Positions 5,217 through 13,380 of a stretch of DNA of 32,033 bases are shown piece after piece. A model generated the notes under the pieces. It saw only the letters and a program-made list of their open reading frames with translations, searched no databases and was not told the DNA's origin. The stretch lies in the IMG/VR virus record IMGVR_UViG_3300023198_001368, positions 122-32,154 of that record, one strand, 5' to 3'. The number at the start of each line of letters is the position of its first letter. Position 1 is the stretch's first letter. The DNA comes from a virus. Both the position numbers and the translations under genes were made by a program.

Positions 5217-7043
5217 CTACAGCGACACGGTGAGCGTGCCTGCCATGCGCGCCGCGCCGGCACCGCTCGAAGTCCCGCGCACGAGACAACCGCCGACAGA
5301 GACATCCATCACGTCGAGGAACGCTGCGTTGAGGTTTGAGGCGCTAGGCGAGTAAGTCAGCGTGCTCGGGACGCTGTTGAACTTACTGATGAACGTGACG
5401 CCCTGCACCATCTCCTCGCCCGAGCCAGCCGCTAGCTGCGCGGCGCCGACCTTGTGCGACATGTTCACGGCGTCGGTGATGCGGTTGCCGTTCGGGTTGA
5501 TCTCGAACAGTGCGGCGGCAACCGTGTTCTGGATGCGCACCTGGCGGTCACCGCCCTGCGTTCCAGTGTGCACCGAGTCGAGCCGCCCGATGCTGGTGCC
5601 ACCCGTCTGAATGTTCCAATACTTCATGATGAGCGCGTTGTCGCTAGCGTCGCCCGTACCGGGGAACACCACGGCGCGCGCGGCTCCAGTGGCGGCAAAC
5701 TCAAAAGTCTCCCCGCCCTGGATCTGCAAATTCTGCCCAATGACGAGAGCACCATCAACAACGTGCGCAAAGATGCCGACGCGCTGCGCGCCACCGCCCG
5801 CGGTGAACAACTCGTACAAGTATGGCGCAGGACCAGCCGCGCCAGCATCGACCAGCGGCCCCTGGAAGCCGCCGAGGAACGCATCGTTGGAGGCGAGCCG
5901 CCGCATGGCCCCCGCCTGCAACTCGTTCAGCTGACTGCCCACGTCCCCTTGCGTGAGCCACCCCTGCACGTCGGCACCCACACGCGACGCACCATCGGCA
6001 CCCGCGCCGGCTTGATCGTTCAGCAACGTGAGCAGATCGGAGATCGCGCTGCGTACCGAGCCCTGCGAGAGTGAGAACCCGCCGACCGAAAGCACATCCA
6101 TCCCGATCCGATTCGCGCCGTCGTCGCCTGCGATGGCTTGGTCGGCAAGCGCTTGAACCACCGCACTGATCTGAGAGCGCACGGTGCCTGCCGGCAGGTC
6201 CAGGGCACCGGACCCACCCGCAGCAATCGACGCGCCACCAATAGCGCTCGCACCATCGCTGCCCGTGTCGGCATCCAAGCGCCCGAGCAGATCCACCAGC
6301 ATCGCCTTCAGCGTGCCCTGCGGTGACGAGTAGTTCGTGCCTGTGATGGCGTCGATGCCGACCAGGGTGGCACCATCGTCCGGCGCAGTATCGTCGGACA
6401 GGTCAGCCACTCCGGTGTTCACCGCGTCCAGCATGGCCTGAAGCACGTCGTGCAGACTGCGCTCGTTAATCTCGGTCGGGCTGCCAGTGAGCTGGTAGAT
6501 GTACTCGGTACGGTCCACCTTGATGTCGGCGTTCAGGATGGTGAGCTGGCCGAAGGTGATGAGCACGTCGGCCAGCAGAATATCGGTGGCGTCCAGCGGC
6601 GGGCGGGCAGGCGACACCGCCTCGGCACCCTGCACCACGCGCAGCGAGAAGCTCTCGGTGCGGTCGTAGTAGATGGTGTCGCCAAAGCCGTCTGTCCGCG
6701 GGTCGGTCAGCAGCCGCTCGAAGTGCGCGAAGATGGAGAGGTACTTCGAGTTCGCCGCGCCGACCACCGCGGTTGCTGCACCGTGCTCGTCCAGCGCGCA
6801 GTCCACGTTCTGCGTAGCGGCGAACGAGATGTGCTGCGCTTGCTTGTCGAATATGACGGCTGGCCCCTGCACCTGGACGGTGAAGTTGGGCGCCGCCTGT
6901 TCTGTCACCTGGCCGTTGGTCGCGACACCGGTGAACTCGAACGCAGCAATGAACGCCTGGATGCCGGCTTCCACGGCGTCGAACGCCTGGTCCAGCTCTT
7001 GCTCAGTGGCCTTCTGACGGAAGAAGAAATCGTAGCGGTCCAT
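5217..7043 (-). CDS. Repeat-containing tail fibre or baseplate-associated protein, 608 aa
   Basis: The N-terminus (MDRYDFFFRQKATEQELDQAF) looks like a tail-attachment segment. Residues about 222-375 hold four degenerate repeats of roughly 42-45 residues, each beginning with [SDA]DGA...[VI]G and containing QG[ST][VL][RK] followed by an amphipathic helix (for example DDGANRIGMDVL ... SLSQGSVRSAISDLLTLLND). The C-terminal third is Gly/Ala/Ser/Asn-rich beta structure ending in GTLTVSL. This plan (anchor, repeated shaft, beta tip) is typical of trimeric phage fibres. It is the last structural gene before the zinc-ribbon and lysis genes, next to the gpI-like gene, which is where receptor-binding fibres usually sit in P2- and Mu-like orders. 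No autoproteolysis motif or enzyme domain is recognised. Confidence 0.7.
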   Translation of the reverse strand: MDRYDFFFRQKATEQELDQAFDAVEAGIQAFIAAFEFTGVATNGQVTEQAAPNFTVQVQGPAVIFDKQAQHISFAATQNVDCALDEHGAATAVVGAANSKYLSIFAHFERLLTDPRTDGFGDTIYYDRTESFSLRVVQGAEAVSPARPPLDATDILLADVLITFGQLTILNADIKVDRTEYIYQLTGSPTEINERSLHDVLQAMLDAVNTGVADLSDDTAPDDGATLVGIDAITGTNYSSPQGTLKAMLVDLLGRLDADTGSDGASAIGGASIAAGGSGALDLPAGTVRSQISAVVQALADQAIAGDDGANRIGMDVLSVGGFSLSQGSVRSAISDLLTLLNDQAGAGADGASRVGADVQGWLTQGDVGSQLNELQAGAMRRLASNDAFLGGFQGPLVDAGAAGPAPYLYELFTAGGGAQRVGIFAHVVDGALVIGQNLQIQGGETFEFAATGAARAVVFPGTGDASDNALIMKYWNIQTGGTSIGRLDSVHTGTQGGDRQVRIQNTVAAALFEINPNGNRITDAVNMSHKVGAAQLAAGSGEEMVQGVTFISKFNSVPSTLTYSPSASNLNAAFLDVMDVSVGGCLVRGTSSGAGAARMAGTLTVSL

Positions 7044-7070
7044 CGGTGTCTCCCTACTGTATCACGTCGG

Positions 7071-8846
7071 CTAGTGCAGGATGAAGGTTCCGGGTGCGCC
7101 CCCTGGTGCGCTGCTTCCTAGTTCAGACAAGCCCAGTTCGAGGTGGTCTATCGTCGCCGGCGGGGTGTCATCCAGCACGCCGAGCAGATGGGTGTGGGCC
7201 GGCTTCATGTACTCAGCAATCGAGGTGATGCGCTCGCGCTGCTCGTCCGTCAGGATGCCAGGGGCCAGCACGCGGAAGGAGTACAGACCGTCGCGAGACG
7301 GGCCCAGCGAGACGGGGGACACCGGCGCCTCGACACCTGGCGCGCTCAGCTCGTCGCCCACGAGCCCCGGATGCACCGGGCCCAGTGCGTCCAGGTCTGG
7401 CGTGTCCGGGTTGCCCAGTTCCCAGCCCTCGCCGTTGAACACTTCGATGGTGACCTCGATGCCTACGAAGAATCGCACGACGTCGATAATCCCGACGCCG
7501 GTTCCCTTGAGCTTGTAGATGTCCACCAGCACACGGACCAGGCGGCGCTTGTCCGTCTCGTTCAAAACGAACTCGACAAAGGGGTTGCCCAACCCGACCA
7601 GCATGGCATCGACAAACTGTTCGGGCGCCGTGTCCACGTCGAGTATGTAGCCCCACTCGTCCACGCTGCAGAGCAGGAGGTTGGTGACCTCCTGCACGAT
7701 GCCCAGTGTGGCGCGAAGCTCGCCACTGGCATCTTCGGACTTGTTCATGTTGGGGATGAAGTCAGCCACGCGGAAGCGCCGGCCTGCCGGGTAGGGTGGA
7801 GTGAACGCATCGAACGTGGAGTCGTTGGCGGGCGCGACGAAGGCGTTGCCCGCTTCATCCACCACGTTCGCCACGACCAGCAGGTACGGTGCACCAAAGG
7901 TCAGCTCGATGTCGGTGGTCACGTCCACCGTCACGGCGTTCACCTGCACCACGCTCACCGCTACCACCTCCACCGCTGGGCGCGACTGCCGCTCGAACAA
8001 ATAGTTCGCGGGGTTCAACGCATCGCTGGTGTCGGCAGCGTTCGCCATGCGCACCGGTTCCGAGTACGTGATGCGCAGCAGCTTCTTCCCGCGGGCGAGC
8101 ACGCTGTCGATCAACGGCGGTGTCAGGTCCAGTGCACGGAAGGTCCACGTCTCGTCCGTGCTGAGCGACGCCGACTGGAAGTTGGCGGTCACCGTAGCGC
8201 TGTCGGTGTAGGCCGCCGGTGGAGTGGCGGTGAACTGCTTGACGTAGGTGCTCGCGTTCACCACCGCGCCAGTCCACCCGTTCTGCCAACCGCCACCGCT
8301 AGACCAAGCGAGCACGGTGTCGACGCGTAGCTCCATGTCGGTGGGCCAGAGTGCGGGGCCCTGGTGGAAGACCTCGAAGTAGACGTCCTGCGTGTAGAGC
8401 ACACCGCGCTCAGTCGGCGTCGGGTTGCGGTTGAACACTTCAAGCTGTTCGGTGGCAGCCACCCCGACGAGGGTGGCGTAGCTCCAACCGAAGATGGTGT
8501 TCGCATCCGGTGGCCCAGAAACCGGAACGCACTTCACGGTAGACGTTGCGCCAAACGAGTCAGACTGGATGCGCACCGTGCCACTCACTGCCGTCGCAGT
8601 GCCGTCTGGCCACTGCGAGTTGATGGCGGCGGCTACCTCGACCGCGGTCGCTTGGGACAGGTCCGCAAACTGCGGGTCGGTCAGGTTGATGGTGGTCGGA
8701 CCACCGTCTGCCTCTAGCTGCATCGACACCGATGGCGTCAGGTCAAACGGCTCAGACTCCGTACCGTCAATCGTGCCGTGCGTGGCGTCGAACACCTGTT
8801 CGACAATGCCGTCAAGCTGCACACTGGGCAGACCCAGTTCAGTCAC
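7071..8846 (-). CDS. gpI-like baseplate wedge protein with N-terminal beta module and Ig-like insertion, 591 aa
   Basis: Residues about 33-125 form a beta module (ADGGPTTINLTDPQF, ATAVEVAAAINSQW, GTVRIQSDSFG) also present in the sheath of this phage. The middle carries an Ig-like SbsA/Big_5-style domain (GKKLLRITYSEPVRMANA...NPANYLFER). The C-terminal part has VDIYKLKGTGVGIIDVVRFF and LTDEQRERITSIAEYMKPAHTH, which match the remembered P2 gpI/TIGR01634 tail protein pattern (KGT followed by a C-terminal PAHT motif). gpI proteins build the baseplate wedge with gpJ and link to tail fibres. Its start overlaps the preceding gene (ATGA). It is much longer than classical gpI (about 180 aa) because of the added beta domains. 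Confidence 0.75.
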   Translation of the reverse strand: MTELGLPSVQLDGIVEQVFDATHGTIDGTESEPFDLTPSVSMQLEADGGPTTINLTDPQFADLSQATAVEVAAAINSQWPDGTATAVSGTVRIQSDSFGATSTVKCVPVSGPPDANTIFGWSYATLVGVAATEQLEVFNRNPTPTERGVLYTQDVYFEVFHQGPALWPTDMELRVDTVLAWSSGGGWQNGWTGAVVNASTYVKQFTATPPAAYTDSATVTANFQSASLSTDETWTFRALDLTPPLIDSVLARGKKLLRITYSEPVRMANAADTSDALNPANYLFERQSRPAVEVVAVSVVQVNAVTVDVTTDIELTFGAPYLLVVANVVDEAGNAFVAPANDSTFDAFTPPYPAGRRFRVADFIPNMNKSEDASGELRATLGIVQEVTNLLLCSVDEWGYILDVDTAPEQFVDAMLVGLGNPFVEFVLNETDKRRLVRVLVDIYKLKGTGVGIIDVVRFFVGIEVTIEVFNGEGWELGNPDTPDLDALGPVHPGLVGDELSAPGVEAPVSPVSLGPSRDGLYSFRVLAPGILTDEQRERITSIAEYMKPAHTHLLGVLDDTPPATIDHLELGLSELGSSAPGGAPGTFILH

Positions 8847-9238
8847 GACGTCACCTCCAACCGGTACGCAATCACATCAGTCCCCGGCGGCCCGCTGGCG
8901 CCGTCGAGTGGGATGGCCAGGTCTTCTATCTCAATCGTGCGCGCCCCCCTCTTGATCTCGCGGCTGGCGAACACCGCCCCGTTCAACCGCATGGTGAACA
9001 GCCAGCCGTGACCCGCGGGGATGACAGGTGGCGCAGCGAAGCGAACACTGGCGCGCATGAGCCGTGCCGCACCATCCAGCGTCACCGTCTGCTGCACCTC
9101 GTGGTAGTCACCCACCGCCAGGTTCCGCTTCGCGTGCAAGGCATGGCCCAGCTCGAACACGTACGCCCCCTCGGGCGCGTCAGCCGTAGCGATGCGTCCT
9201 TGGTGCGTGCCGAGATCTTGTTCCCACGGGCTCGCCAT
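8843..9238 (-). CDS. Small beta-rich tail-associated protein, 131 aa
   Basis: The protein has alternating hydrophobic strands (EVQQTVTLDGAARLMRASVRF, GHGWLFTMRLNGAVFASREI, RTIEIEDLAIPL) and ends VIAYRLEVTS, consistent with a jelly-roll or beta-sandwich. There is no signal, helix bundle or catalytic motif. It overlaps the gpI-like gene by four bases (ATGA) and follows the LamG-like gene by 8 bases, so it is translated with baseplate genes. The strand pattern (damage- or ligand-free 'x-W-x-F-x-x-x-x-N-G') resembles carbohydrate-binding sandwiches, but this is only suggestive. Likely a baseplate decoration or fibre-attachment protein. Confidence 0.65.
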   Translation of the reverse strand: MASPWEQDLGTHQGRIATADAPEGAYVFELGHALHAKRNLAVGDYHEVQQTVTLDGAARLMRASVRFAAPPVIPAGHGWLFTMRLNGAVFASREIKRGARTIEIEDLAIPLDGASGPPGTDVIAYRLEVTS

Positions 9239-9246
9239 CGTTCATC

Positions 9247-9978
9247 CTACAGCTGTCGCGCGATCTCCAGGTGGTCAAAAAACGCACGTCGCGTCACGTC
9301 CTGCACCAGCGCGCCGAAGCCTCCACGTCCACTGGTGAACGGGGCGCTGCCAGTGTTGACGCCCAAGACGTCATCCACAAAGCCCGACACCAAAGGACTA
9401 CTCGGTCCCTCCATCCCTGGCACGACCACCCATACCGGGGCCGACACCGGGTTGACCGTCAGGTCGTTCTGGAAACACTGCAGGATGACGTCACCCGTGC
9501 CTTGCACGATCATGTCGAGCCGCAGATGCAGCCAGGTGTCTGGCTCGTACGTGTCGCTGGACCGCATGAGAATGTTCGGGCTGATGGCAGGGTCCACCAC
9601 GCTATCCGGCAAGCCACCGGTGAGCGCACCCTTGCGAAGCGCGATGCGGTGCGGGTCGCCATCGGACAGCCCGAGGATGTAGCCGCTGTCAGCGGTAGCC
9701 GTACCGCCGAGGCCGGCAAAGAGGAACGGTGCGAAGCCGGTAGGCGAACCGGAGATGCCACGCTTCACCGCACCGCGCACGCTGCCTCCCTTCGCCATCG
9801 GTGCGAAGTCCACCTGATTGTTCGACAGCGCAACGACGGCGTCGACAATCTCCACGGAGTTGACACCGTAGGTGAACACCTCCCCACCGTTGGGCGGGGT
9901 GATGCCAGCAGTCGCGCCACGCTTGACCTCACTCACAGCGGGTGCGCCAGTCAGCTCTGTCCAGTCTGCTTCAGCCAT
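9247..9978 (-). CDS. Concanavalin/LamG-like tail-associated protein, 243 aa
   Basis: After an N-terminal WTELTGAPAVSEVKRGATAGI segment, the body shows the strand order of a lectin-like sandwich: GGEVFTYGVNSVEIVDAVVAL, then SGYILGLSDGDPHRIALRKG, then DTYEPDTWLHLRLDMIVQG, then GDVILQCFQND, ending FFDHLEIARQL. The 'WLHLRLDMI...G...I.....ND' stretch is characteristic of LamG/ConA-like folds that bind glycans. It sits among baseplate genes, between two other beta-rich genes. Expected role: a virion surface or baseplate component that touches host polysaccharide. The fold is a judgement by eye; ligand unknown. Confidence 0.65.
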   Translation of the reverse strand: MAEADWTELTGAPAVSEVKRGATAGITPPNGGEVFTYGVNSVEIVDAVVALSNNQVDFAPMAKGGSVRGAVKRGISGSPTGFAPFLFAGLGGTATADSGYILGLSDGDPHRIALRKGALTGGLPDSVVDPAISPNILMRSSDTYEPDTWLHLRLDMIVQGTGDVILQCFQNDLTVNPVSAPVWVVVPGMEGPSSPLVSGFVDDVLGVNTGSAPFTSGRGGFGALVQDVTRRAFFDHLEIARQL

Positions 9979-9987
9979 CTCGATCTC

Positions 9988-10962
9988 CTACAGGTCCGAC
10001 AGGCTCACCCAATGGGTCAGCCGTGAGCGTGCGATGTAAAACTCTCCGCCACCCTTCGCGGTGAGCGGGATGTCTGTTCCGCCAGGGCCAACAGCGACGC
10101 CGCCGATGTAGGTGGCGCTGATGGTCCCGGTCACGTAGTACGTCTGGTCGTAACGGAGCGGAGTGGGGAGACGCGGAAGCTCCGCGCTACGGTCATCCGT
10201 GGACGGCACGCCAGCCGCGGTCAGGAACTCCACGTCGTTGTCCACCTGCAACGGCGCCGCACTGTAGTCCGCGAAGATTTGGTAGGTGGACAGGTTCACG
10301 TCAGTAATGCGGAAGCGGGTGGCAACGAGCTTGATGTTCTCGTACTCGAACGTTCCGCCGCCAACCGTACCGACGAACACCGCCTTGTCCACGCCCGGAC
10401 CGGCGACAACCTCGCCCCACGACCAGAACCATGTGTCGTCGAGAGGGTCGTTGCGCCAGCCGAACTCGAAAGTCTCGTACGGATACTCGTCGCCGGGTGG
10501 CGCAGCGGGCCAGAAGTTTGCACCCTCCAGGTCAGCGGCCTCGAAGTCGAGCGGCGCGGTGCTCCACCAGAAGCGTTCGTACGTGAAGCCGCCGAACGTC
10601 GCCGCCTCCTGGTAGACCAGCACGGGGATGCTCTGCGCCGTGCCCAGTGGCGGGCCGCCCTCGCTAGGCGGGCGCTCCCACTGGCGCGCGAAGTTCTCGA
10701 ACAGCTGGGGTGTCGAGCCCGCGTTGAACACTGCCCCGTTCGCCAACGTCTCGTCTGGCAGTGCCGTGACCAGCTGGTCCTCGTCGGGCCAACCGTACTC
10801 GAACATCTCCCGGCCGAAGCCCTCGAACCCCGTAGGCACGTCGACCGCGAACTGCGCCCAGTCGTACAGACTGGTCTGTACGCTGGTGCTCCAGTCGGCG
10901 GGCAGACCAGGGCCAGCCGGGTCGGCTGCCTTGGTCTCGAAGCCGGGGTTCAGTACGCTCAT
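9988..10962 (-). CDS. Baseplate-associated protein with NPGFE-type start and FE-GW motifs, 324 aa
   Basis: It begins MSVLNPGFETKAADPAGPGLPADW, a start typical of carbohydrate-binding beta-sandwich modules ('NPGFE...P..W'). Acidic aromatic motifs recur: FEGFGREMFEYGWPDED (about 46-61), QLFENFARQWERPP (about 87-99) and YETFEFGWRNDP (about 162-173). The last 100 residues are beta-rich (LRYDQTYYVTGTISATYIGG) and end THWVSLSDL. The gene overlaps gpJ by four bases (ATGA) and precedes the LamG-like gene. The repeated FE-GW units may be short docking motifs or a scaffold for baseplate partners. I cannot assign a family; structural role is inferred from position. Confidence 0.7.
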   Translation of the reverse strand: MSVLNPGFETKAADPAGPGLPADWSTSVQTSLYDWAQFAVDVPTGFEGFGREMFEYGWPDEDQLVTALPDETLANGAVFNAGSTPQLFENFARQWERPPSEGGPPLGTAQSIPVLVYQEAATFGGFTYERFWWSTAPLDFEAADLEGANFWPAAPPGDEYPYETFEFGWRNDPLDDTWFWSWGEVVAGPGVDKAVFVGTVGGGTFEYENIKLVATRFRITDVNLSTYQIFADYSAAPLQVDNDVEFLTAAGVPSTDDRSAELPRLPTPLRYDQTYYVTGTISATYIGGVAVGPGGTDIPLTAKGGGEFYIARSRLTHWVSLSDL

Positions 10963-12464
10963 CCGGTGTAGTTCACGAGCACGAGACCCGTGTCCCCATT
11001 GTAGATAGTGACGTACCGCAAGACCGGGAAGTTATGCGGCGGCACGACGAGGTCGTTGGCCTCGTTGTTGACCTGCACCGCGCCAGGCGTGTCCGCCATC
11101 TTGCGCACACCGGTCGTGTCGCGAATGACATTGTAGATGTCGCTAAACGCCACCTCGTTGTCGATCTGGTAGCCGAACCCGATGTCGGGGTTGGGTGCAC
11201 CCTCGGGCGTGTTCAGCGCGAAGAAGTAGAGCAGGTTGGTCCGTATCTCGTTGTCGACGTCCTCCGGCACAGCACCGTCTGCCAGGAAGACCATGCACAC
11301 CACGTCCACGTAGAGCAGGATGGGGTCGAGCACCTGCACCAGGAAGGTGAGGGTGTTCGGGTACGTCACCGTGACCATGGTGAACACGGCATCCTTCAAC
11401 GCTTGCGTTGGCACACCGCCACCGGTGGGCACGATGTAGAGTTCGCCCTGGTTCTCCAGCACGCCCTCCTTCTCGTTCGACGTGGCCATGAACGCACGCT
11501 CCACACCAGGGACGCGCAGCGCGTTCGTCTCGTAGTCTTCGCGCGCGACCGTGCGGTTGAGAGTGCGCAGGCTGCGCGGCGCGAGTACGCGGATAGCCTC
11601 CACGCTCTCGCGGTCATCGCCGCCACTGGCCTTCGTACTGTTCGTCACCGTCACCGTCTGCGGGTTGCCGAAGGAGTCGGTGTAGGCGCGGTCGGCCCTG
11701 GCGATAGTGCCAGGGAGCACGTTCCCCAACGTCCCTCCGCCGACCTTATAGATGGCGCTGATGGTGCCACTGGGGATGGCGCCGTTCACACCGTTGCCGA
11801 ACCGAATGGTGGCGCGGTTGTTCTCGTCCACGGTCACGGTGTAGTGGCGGTCGGTGGCGGTGCTATCGAGAAAGTCGTCCACCACGGAGTAGGCGCCATT
11901 GCTCGCCACCACGTCGCTCGACCCACTGAGAAACGGGTCGTGAAGGAGCTGGTACTCCTGGTTCGGCGTGTCGTCGCTCTGCAACACCTCGTCCCGCCGC
12001 TCGCTGTGCTCCACCGTGAAGATCACGCTGGGCGGAGTGGCGCCCGCCGCAATCACCACGTCGGCCAACGCCTGGAACACCAGCGGGTCGGTCACCTCCA
12101 GTGTGCGGAACGCGTCCTGCGCCTGGATGGTGACGGTGCCCACCGGAGGCGCAGCCAGCGTGAAAGTCAACTCGGCCGTGGCCGCGACGTTGCCTGATGG
12201 GACGTAGCCGAGGAGCTTGGCGAGCGCGAGCATGCTGCGCCGAAGCTGCGCGTTACCGATGAACGCCTCACGCGCCTGATTGTCTTGGTAGTAGAGCAGC
12301 ACGTCGCCCACGAAGGCGAACAGCTCCATCATAATGTTGCCGAAGTTGGCAACGTTGAAGTCCGTCCATTCTGGGAAGGCACCGCGGATGAGGTTGATCA
12401 GCCGCGCGCGCAGACTGTCGAAGTCCTTGTCGGTGTAGTCTAGGTTCTCGCCCAGCAGTGCCAT
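10959..12464 (-). CDS. Baseplate J / gp6-like wedge protein, 501 aa
   Basis: The N-terminus LDYTDKDFDSLRARLINLI, followed by FNVANFGNIMMELFAFVGDVLLYYQDNQAREAF, is the classic start of baseplate J/gp6/gp47 proteins. The centre contains RATIRFGNGVNGAIPSGT, the conserved 'FGDGxxGxxPxxG' segment, and RTLNRTVAREDYETNALRVPGV. The C-terminal half is beta/alpha with repeated strands. Together with gp25 and gpI this forms the wedge ring that surrounds the hub and triggers sheath contraction. Its stop-start overlaps with neighbours (TGATG before, ATGA after) fit a baseplate operon. Length is in the normal range for this family. Confidence 0.88.
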   Translation of the reverse strand: MALLGENLDYTDKDFDSLRARLINLIRGAFPEWTDFNVANFGNIMMELFAFVGDVLLYYQDNQAREAFIGNAQLRRSMLALAKLLGYVPSGNVAATAELTFTLAAPPVGTVTIQAQDAFRTLEVTDPLVFQALADVVIAAGATPPSVIFTVEHSERRDEVLQSDDTPNQEYQLLHDPFLSGSSDVVASNGAYSVVDDFLDSTATDRHYTVTVDENNRATIRFGNGVNGAIPSGTISAIYKVGGGTLGNVLPGTIARADRAYTDSFGNPQTVTVTNSTKASGGDDRESVEAIRVLAPRSLRTLNRTVAREDYETNALRVPGVERAFMATSNEKEGVLENQGELYIVPTGGGVPTQALKDAVFTMVTVTYPNTLTFLVQVLDPILLYVDVVCMVFLADGAVPEDVDNEIRTNLLYFFALNTPEGAPNPDIGFGYQIDNEVAFSDIYNVIRDTTGVRKMADTPGAVQVNNEANDLVVPPHNFPVLRYVTIYNGDTGLVLVNYTG

Positions 12465-12997
12465 CAGCTAGTGCCTCCGAGGTTGACGACCGTCTCCAGG
12501 TCGCCCGCGAGCACGGTGTTGTCGCCGCTGTTCTCGTCAACCAGTTCGTACTTCACGCGGATGCCCAGGACGTTCAGCTTGCCACCGGTCGGCGCGCTGG
12601 TGCGGAAGAGACTGACGGCGTTGATACGGATGCGCGGCTCCCACCGGCGCAGCGCGTCGGCCACGAAGCGCCGTGCCTGCTCGACCAGCGCTTGCGAGTT
12701 GAGACGCTGGCGCAGAAGGTAGAGCTTGCTGCCGAACGCGGTGCGCCAGGGTAGCTCGCCGGAAGCGAACTCGCTGTCGCTGGAGGTGCCGAGCACCTGG
12801 CCGACGCATGCCGCGACCAGTCGGGCGCCCGAGGCGTTGGCGAAGTCCACCTTCTGGTCCCTGGTGAACGGACGCAGGATGCCACGGCCCGTGAACGACA
12901 GGCTGGTAGCTTGCGCGATACCCGGGTCGGCGGGCGCCGAGACAGGTATGCTCGGCGTCCACGGGTCCGTCAGCAGGGGCCAGTCGGCAGTTCCCAT
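12464..12997 (-). CDS. gp25-like baseplate wedge protein, 177 aa
   Basis: The ATG at 12997 overlaps the previous TGA by one base. Residues about 80-120 (LPWRTAFGSKLYLLRQRLNSQALVEQARRFVADALRRWEPRIRI) match the GPW/gp25 family pattern, in which 'TxxGxx...' is followed by a long helix and '..WEPRI.I...' . The end VKYELVDENSGDNTVL is also typical. An N-terminal extension of about 60 residues (TDPWTPSIPV, GRGILRPFTRDQKVDFA) precedes the core; the last part resembles the usual 'G.G...P......D' start. gp25 starts sheath polymerisation at the baseplate. It sits between gpJ and an Ig-like gene, as in other contractile tails. Confidence 0.85.
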   Translation of the reverse strand: MGTADWPLLTDPWTPSIPVSAPADPGIAQATSLSFTGRGILRPFTRDQKVDFANASGARLVAACVGQVLGTSSDSEFASGELPWRTAFGSKLYLLRQRLNSQALVEQARRFVADALRRWEPRIRINAVSLFRTSAPTGGKLNVLGIRVKYELVDENSGDNTVLAGDLETVVNLGGTS

Positions 12998-13380
12998 CAG
13001 TACCCAATCTCCTTCCGGGTCGTGTTCCCTGCCGCGTCGGTGGCGATGATGACCACCTGGATGGGCGTGGCGAGCCAGCCGCCAGTGCGACGCACGGTGA
13101 AGCGGTGGCCGTTGGCGATGGGCACCCGAGATGAGCCGGCTGCGTAGCGCGACTCGTAGCTGATGCCGTTGAACGCCACCTCGGCAACGCCCTCGGCCTG
13201 GAACCGGACGTGCACCGTGACCACGGCGAACTCGCCGGAGTTGTCCTTCACGTCGAACGCGACCGGGTCGGTGCGGCTCACCAGCACGCCCTCGGCCGGG
13301 TCGAAGTTGTCGATCACTGGCGGGATGGGGTCCACGCCTGCACCGCCGACACCTGCCCACGCAACGGCACCCCAAGTCAT
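12997..13380 (-). CDS. Ig-like beta-sandwich protein, 127 aa
   Basis: The ATG at 13380 is chosen because it overlaps the glycosyltransferase stop (ATGA); a longer frame exists. After a Gly-rich start (MTWGAVAWAGVGGAGV), the segment PPVIDNFDPAEGVLVSRTDP begins an Ig/fibronectin-like fold: strands AFDVKDNSGEF, VVTVHVRFQAE, GHRFTVRRTGGW, IQVVIIATDAAGNTTRKEIGY. The final 'ATDAAGNxT' motif is a hallmark of bacterial Ig-like domains. Such domains decorate phage baseplates and fibres and may make weak contacts with cell-surface glycans. It is cotranslated with gp25. Confidence 0.7.
   Translation of the reverse strand: MTWGAVAWAGVGGAGVDPIPPVIDNFDPAEGVLVSRTDPVAFDVKDNSGEFAVVTVHVRFQAEGVAEVAFNGISYESRYAAGSSRVPIANGHRFTVRRTGGWLATPIQVVIIATDAAGNTTRKEIGY

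Noticed and set aside
7143-12197. Long plus-strand frames at 7143-8330 and 11034-12197
   Set aside because: They are opposite gpI-like and gpJ-like genes with strong signatures, and the products are His/Arg/Val-rich shadows.
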